This document shows, one piece after another, positions 6,813 through 10,323 of a DNA stretch of 10,323 nucleotides (within the stretch, counting starts at the first letter, position 1; every line of letters begins with the position of its first letter). The notes beneath the pieces are model-generated. The model was not told where the DNA came from. It ran no database searches and saw only the letters and a program-made list of their open reading frames with translations. The stretch lies in the NCBI GenBank assembly GCA_002309295.1, contig DBXF01000016.1, positions 1 to 10,323 on the forward strand, read 5' to 3'. The DNA comes from Bacteroidales bacterium UBA1219. GTDB taxonomy: Bacteria; Bacteroidota; Bacteroidia; Bacteroidales; P3. The position numbers and the translations under genes were made by a program.

Positions 6813-6865
6813 CTTAGCATAAAACCGAACATTAAAATAATGCAAAGTTTCTGTGCTAAGTTTTT
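6813..6865 (+). terminator. Probable intrinsic terminator after paralogue 1
   Basis: CTTAGCA (6813-6819) pairs perfectly with TGCTAAG (6854-6860). The helix continues inward, with interruptions, through 6820-6826 against 6847-6853. Five T follow directly at 6861-6865. It is 100 bases beyond the stop at 6713 and 73 bases before the next -7 element. Confidence 0.5.
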
Positions 6866-6913
6866 GTGCGATAAGTAATTATAAATGCAAGGTTGGTAAA
6901 AAACGCCGAAAAA

Positions 6914-6947
6914 CTTGCATATTTCGCAAAAAAAACGTACTTTTGCA
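6914..6947 (+). promoter_or_regulatory. Promoter of paralogue 2 (-33 CTTG, -7 TAnnTTTG)
   Basis: TACTTTTGCA at 6938-6947 matches TAnnTTTG. CTTG at 6914-6917, three of four to TTTG, lies 20 bases upstream of it, a normal spacing for the Bacteroidota primary sigma factor. The element ends 47 bases before the ATG at 6995. This is the most complete promoter in the window. Confidence 0.65.
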
Positions 6948-6994
6948 GTTTGGTAGTTGAAAAAAAATAGCATCAACGAAAAACAGACATTGAT

Positions 6995-9331
6995 ATGAAA
7001 AATAGGAAACAAAGCGCATGCGGGATACTGACCTTGGCCTTTTTGCTGATGTTGGCTTGTTTCACAAATGCAGAGGCTCAGGGTATTATTCGTTCTGGAT
7101 GTCCTACAATAGAAACAAGGGCTACAGAACTCGGAAGTCCTAACCTCGACACCACCCTGCATTGTGGAGAATGTGTTTGGCTGAAGGCAAAGACAAATGC
7201 CACTGCTACCACTGCCAACGACTATACTGTTATGTCGATACCTTACAGACCGCCATTCCCGTATGTGGGCGGGGGATTGCGACTTGTAAACCTTACCGGC
7301 GACGACTATTATGCCGACACTATAAATCTGCCCTTCGATTTCTGTTTTTACGGCAACACATATCATACTTGTGTGGTGGGAACCAACGGCATAGTAACTT
7401 TCGACTTGAACCAGGCCGGACAATGGTGCCCTTACAGTTTCTATACTGGATGTCCCATCCCTAACGTAAATTTCGAACCCGACGCTCTCAATGCAATATA
7501 CGGCGTTTATGAGGATATCTATCCCGGAGCCAACGGCGGAGCCATCTACATGGGAGTGCTCGGCGAATATCCCTGTCGCGCTGCATGCTTCAGCTTCTAC
7601 CGCTGCCCGTTGTTCGGCAATACCGACTCTACAAACACTTCAATGATAGTGTTGTATGAAGGTACAAATATCATCGACGTTTATATCGAAAATCACACGG
7701 CTTTCGGAAGTACAAACAATGGCGAAGCTCTTGTGGGAATCCAAAATGCCACAGGTACATTCGGACTGTCTCCTCAAGGACGCAACGGTGGTCATTGGAG
7801 ATGCACCCGCGAGGCATGGCGTTTCACCCCCACTGGAACTCCCGACTACACCGTTACTTGGTACCAAGGCTCCGACACCAATGGCCGTCGCTTGTTCAGC
7901 GAACGTATTCAAAGCGACACGGCCATCTCGCGCTGGCGCGTATGTCCCACCGAACCAATGGATTATACCGCACGTATGGAGTACCGAGCCTGCAACGGCG
8001 ACGTTTTCGATATGTCCAGCACCGTGCATATCAACGCCGACACTATCAAACGCGAGTACTACGACACTTGTAGCGACACGCCAATCATGTTTGGCGGTGT
8101 GATGCGTTATACCACAGGCATTTATTATGATACCGTAAAACGTCGTAACAACATTTTGTGCGATAGCATTATTCGCGAACTCAACTTCGGCAGAATCTCC
8201 CACTCTTGGGACAGCGTGGTGGCGTGCATTCGTTATGTATGGAGAGACGGAAAAACCTACACTCGTAGCACAGTGCTCCCGACATTCCTCGCCAAAAACG
8301 ACATAGGATGCGACAGTATCATTCACCTGCATCTTACAATGGACTACACATACAGGGATACCCTGTTCGACACAATATGCGAAGGACAACAGTCGTTCCT
8401 GTTCGGCAACGCATATTCACGACCGGGACGTTATATCGACACTATGATCTCGCACTACGGCTGCGACAGTATCAAAATGTTGGACCTCGTAGTTATCCCC
8501 AAGCCTGAAGTTACTCTGCACAACGTCGGTTTCGATTGCGAGACACAGACTTTCGGACTGCTTGTGCAAACCACCGACGACACTATGTTCCATTGGTTGT
8601 CGTATCCATACGACCTGTCGCTCGAAGGTCAGGAACGCCAACAACTTGTGCATGTGGCACCTGTACGTCCTACGACATATACCGTTTCGGCCGGCCGTAC
8701 CGATTTCAGCCCAGCCTGCGAGGTGCGCGAGAGTATCCTTGTCAACCCCTCGCCACGACTGGAGGCGCGTATACTTCGTACACCAGAATATGTGATGTCG
8801 TACAACACACAAATGAAATTCACCGACGTCAGCCTCGGACATGTCGTTGAACGCTGGTGGACTTGCGAGAAAAAGGACAATGTGGATACACATTCGTATA
8901 CCTATTATAATTACCCCGAAAATTCCGACAGCACTTGGGTGAAACTTGTTGTCCGCAACGAATATCTCTGCTACGATAGCACCACGCAGATTATCAGGAT
9001 GAACTACCACGGCGGTGGCGGTGAAGGCGGCGACACCAACCATATCGGCAACCGCGGTGAGATATGGCTGCCAAATGCTTTCTCGCCAGATTTGCCCACC
9101 AACAAGTACTTTATGGCAAAGGGCATAGGCATATTGGAATTCCATATCACTCTTTACAACCGCGCCGGAATGAAAGTGTATGAGTCGGACGACATCAACG
9201 AAAAATGGGACGGTACATACAACGGACAAATCTGTCAGGCGGGAGTGTATTCCTACTTGTTGCGATTTGTAAGTCAAGAACAGCCCGGAGTGGAGCAGAC
9301 CCGAAAAGGCTCGGTGCTCCTTGTAAGGTAA
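6995..9331 (+). CDS. Secreted T9SS-type surface protein with GCDS repeats and diverged sorting domain (paralogue 2)
   Basis: A 778-residue exported protein of unknown function, clearly paralogous to the one at 4353. The signal peptide has K2-K5, a hydrophobic core at about 9-24 and a likely cut after A28 (AEA-QG). The Cys-rich N-terminal domain (about 36-287) shares FCFYG, VGTNGIVTF, PCRAAC, CPLFGN, LYEGTNIIDVYI, VGIQNATGT and AWRFTPTGTP with its neighbour. Three repeats end at LCDS 388-391, GCDS 438-441 and GCDS 489-492, one residue out of step with paralogue 1. After that the two diverge: there is no WGDG motif, only a possible degenerate PKD-like segment at about 590-670. A Gly-rich linker (GGGGEGG, 673-679) leads to a C-terminal domain at about 690-778. 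That domain has LYNRAGMKVYES, WDGTYNG and GVYSYLLRF, typical of the T9SS type B class, but SPDLPTN where paralogue 1 has NGDGIND. Confidence 0.88.
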   Translation: MKNRKQSACGILTLAFLLMLACFTNAEAQGIIRSGCPTIETRATELGSPNLDTTLHCGECVWLKAKTNATATTANDYTVMSIPYRPPFPYVGGGLRLVNLTGDDYYADTINLPFDFCFYGNTYHTCVVGTNGIVTFDLNQAGQWCPYSFYTGCPIPNVNFEPDALNAIYGVYEDIYPGANGGAIYMGVLGEYPCRAACFSFYRCPLFGNTDSTNTSMIVLYEGTNIIDVYIENHTAFGSTNNGEALVGIQNATGTFGLSPQGRNGGHWRCTREAWRFTPTGTPDYTVTWYQGSDTNGRRLFSERIQSDTAISRWRVCPTEPMDYTARMEYRACNGDVFDMSSTVHINADTIKREYYDTCSDTPIMFGGVMRYTTGIYYDTVKRRNNILCDSIIRELNFGRISHSWDSVVACIRYVWRDGKTYTRSTVLPTFLAKNDIGCDSIIHLHLTMDYTYRDTLFDTICEGQQSFLFGNAYSRPGRYIDTMISHYGCDSIKMLDLVVIPKPEVTLHNVGFDCETQTFGLLVQTTDDTMFHWLSYPYDLSLEGQERQQLVHVAPVRPTTYTVSAGRTDFSPACEVRESILVNPSPRLEARILRTPEYVMSYNTQMKFTDVSLGHVVERWWTCEKKDNVDTHSYTYYNYPENSDSTWVKLVVRNEYLCYDSTTQIIRMNYHGGGGEGGDTNHIGNRGEIWLPNAFSPDLPTNKYFMAKGIGILEFHITLYNRAGMKVYESDDINEKWDGTYNGQICQAGVYSYLLRFVSQEQPGVEQTRKGSVLLVR

Positions 9332-9350
9332 AAATAAGAATGTATTATAG

Positions 9351-9383
9351 CTAAGCGACTAAAATTTAGTCGCTTAGATTTTT
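9351..9383 (+). terminator. Perfect inverted repeat with T-run after paralogue 2
   Basis: CTAAGCGACTAAA (9351-9363) and TTTAGTCGCTTAG (9365-9377) are exact reverse complements around a single A. In RNA this allows at least a 10-bp stem with a 7-base loop. A-TTTTT follows at 9378-9383. It starts 20 bases after the stop at 9331. The perfect symmetry would also suit a dimeric regulator upstream of ppdK, but a terminator is the simpler reading. Confidence 0.75.
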
Positions 9384-9436
9384 AAATAAGATATAGATAA
9401 TAGACGTAATAATAAAAAACTAAAAGAGACAAAAAA

Positions 9437-10323
9437 ATGACAAAGTATGTTTACACTTTCGGCGGAAAGACAGCCGAAGGAACAGCAGCAATGAAGAACC
9501 TGCTGGGAGGAAAAGGAGCCAACTTGGCTGAAATGTGTTTGCTGGGACTCCCCGTGCCCGCTGGACTCACAATTACTACGGACTGCTGCACCGATTACTA
9601 TGCTAACAATTGCCAACTGCCCGCATCACTGATGGACGAAGTGTGGAAAGGAATGCAGAATATCGAAAATCTTATGGGTATGAAATACGACGACCCCGAG
9701 AATCCTCTTCTCGTGTCGTGCCGTTCCGGTGCCCGCACCTCTATGCCTGGTATGATGGACACCGTCCTGAACATCGGCCTCAGCACCAAAACAATACCCG
9801 GTCTTATCAAGAAAACCAACAACCCCCGTTTCGTTTACGACTCCTACCGTCGTCTGATAATGATGTACGCCGACGTGGTGATGGAGAAATCCGAAGGCAT
9901 CGAGCCCGAAGATGGCAAGGGTATCCGCAAACAGCTCGACGATATGTTCGACGCTTTCAAGGAAAAACGTGGCTACAAGGTTGACACCGAAGTTACAGCC
10001 GAAGAGCTGAAAGAACTTGCCGAACAGTTCAAGGCAAAAATCAAAGAGGTTCTCGGCGTGGCTTTCCCCGACGACGCTAAAGAACAACTCATTGGCGGTA
10101 TCAAAGCCGTGTTCAAATCGTGGAACGGCAAGAAAGCCATCTCCTACCGTCGTATCGAAAGTATCCCCGACGACTGGGGCACAGCTGTTAACGTACAGGC
10201 TATGGTGTTCGGTAACATGGGCGACAACTCCGCTACCGGCGTTGCTTTCACCCGTAACCCCGCCAACGGCGACAACAAATTCTACGGCGAATGGCTTATC
10301 AACGCACAGGGCGAAGACGTGGT
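9437..10323 (+). CDS. ppdK: Pyruvate, phosphate dikinase, N-terminal part (cut by window end)
   Basis: PPDK interconverts pyruvate, ATP and phosphate with phosphoenolpyruvate, AMP and pyrophosphate in the cytoplasm, linking glycolysis and gluconeogenesis. Only 295 codons plus two bases of a protein usually about 870-910 residues long are inside the window. They cover much of the N-terminal ATP-grasp nucleotide-binding domain. Recognisable stretches are GGKGANLAEM (25-33 region; K26 aligns by eye with Lys22 of the Clostridium symbiosum enzyme), VSCRSGARTSMPGMMDTVLN (R96 aligns with Arg92), and FGNMGDNSATGVAFTRNP near the end, followed by FYGEWLINAQGEDV. The phosphohistidine and PEP/pyruvate domains lie beyond the edge. 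The ATG follows AAAGAGAC then six A, the nearest thing to a Shine-Dalgarno sequence here. No TAnnTTTG element is visible in the 105-base gap after paralogue 2, so its promoter is unclear. Confidence 0.95.
   Translation, partial: MTKYVYTFGGKTAEGTAAMKNLLGGKGANLAEMCLLGLPVPAGLTITTDCCTDYYANNCQLPASLMDEVWKGMQNIENLMGMKYDDPENPLLVSCRSGARTSMPGMMDTVLNIGLSTKTIPGLIKKTNNPRFVYDSYRRLIMMYADVVMEKSEGIEPEDGKGIRKQLDDMFDAFKEKRGYKVDTEVTAEELKELAEQFKAKIKEVLGVAFPDDAKEQLIGGIKAVFKSWNGKKAISYRRIESIPDDWGTAVNVQAMVFGNMGDNSATGVAFTRNPANGDNKFYGEWLINAQGEDV

Larger units (their letters stand above)
6714..6994. other. AT-rich intergenic region between the two paralogues
   Basis: These 281 bases hold no gene. They contain a T8 run (6735-6742), a hairpin oriented as a minus-strand terminator (6752-6772), a long stem with T5 oriented as a + strand terminator (6813-6865), an ATTTGTAT word (6780-6787) and the promoter of the second paralogue (6914-6947). 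ATGCAAAG occurs twice (6803-6810 and 6840-6847), flanking and overlapping the second hairpin. Confidence 0.7.

Noticed and set aside
7040..7065. Possible lipobox around C22 of paralogue 2 (MLAC)
   Set aside because: The -3 Met and -2 Leu are poor for signal peptidase II, and a good AEA-Q signal peptidase I site follows. A T9SS sorting domain also favours a non-lipoprotein.
6665..7423. 252-codon minus-strand open frame spanning the gap between the paralogues
   Set aside because: More than half is antisense to paralogue 2 and the rest crosses promoter and hairpin sequence. No motif supports it, and the minus-strand hairpin at 6752-6772 would interrupt its transcript.
8417..9277. Long minus-strand open frames opposite the paralogues (also 5235-5813 and 7640-8389)
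   Set aside because: They lie wholly antisense to well-supported secreted proteins and show no domain or promoter; codon bias of the sense strand explains them.

Overview
The window looks like a piece of a Bacteroidota (Bacteroidetes) chromosome, probably Bacteroidales-like, although the sequence does not fix the genus. Three things support this. Two long secreted proteins end in the gliding-motility-type C-terminal domain used as a type IX secretion (T9SS) sorting signal. Four of the five genes are preceded by a TAnnTTTGCA element, the Bacteroidota -7 promoter hexamer/octamer class (TAnnTTTG). Start codons sit behind A-rich leaders without a clear Shine-Dalgarno sequence. Every convincing gene is on the + strand. 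Coding DNA is fairly GC-balanced with C-ending codons, while intergenic DNA is very AT-rich with long A and T runs.

Layout. 1-684 is an AT-rich non-coding region upstream of dnaA. It holds near-match DnaA boxes, a recurring ATTTGTA heptamer, two clusters of G-runs and the dnaA promoter, so it is a candidate replication origin (oriC), unproven. 685-2136 is dnaA, the replication initiator. After a good intrinsic terminator, 2345-4240 encodes a 631-residue coiled-coil protein with five DUF349 repeats. 4353-6713 and 6995-9331 are tandem paralogues, both predicted to be secreted by T9SS to the cell surface or medium. They share a Cys-rich N-terminal beta domain and three ~50-residue 'GCDS' repeats in the same register, but differ in their C-terminal halves. 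After a perfect inverted repeat that looks like a terminator, 9437 onward is the first 295 codons of ppdK (pyruvate, phosphate dikinase), cut by the window edge.

The genes do not form an obvious single pathway. Each has its own promoter-like element and/or upstream terminator, so the window reads as a run of mostly monocistronic units: replication initiation, an uncharacterised coiled-coil protein, a duplicated surface-protein pair, and central carbon metabolism. I see no CRISPR array, insertion sequence, phage gene, tRNA or rRNA. The parts most worth a second look are the dnaA upstream region and the diverged paralogue pair.
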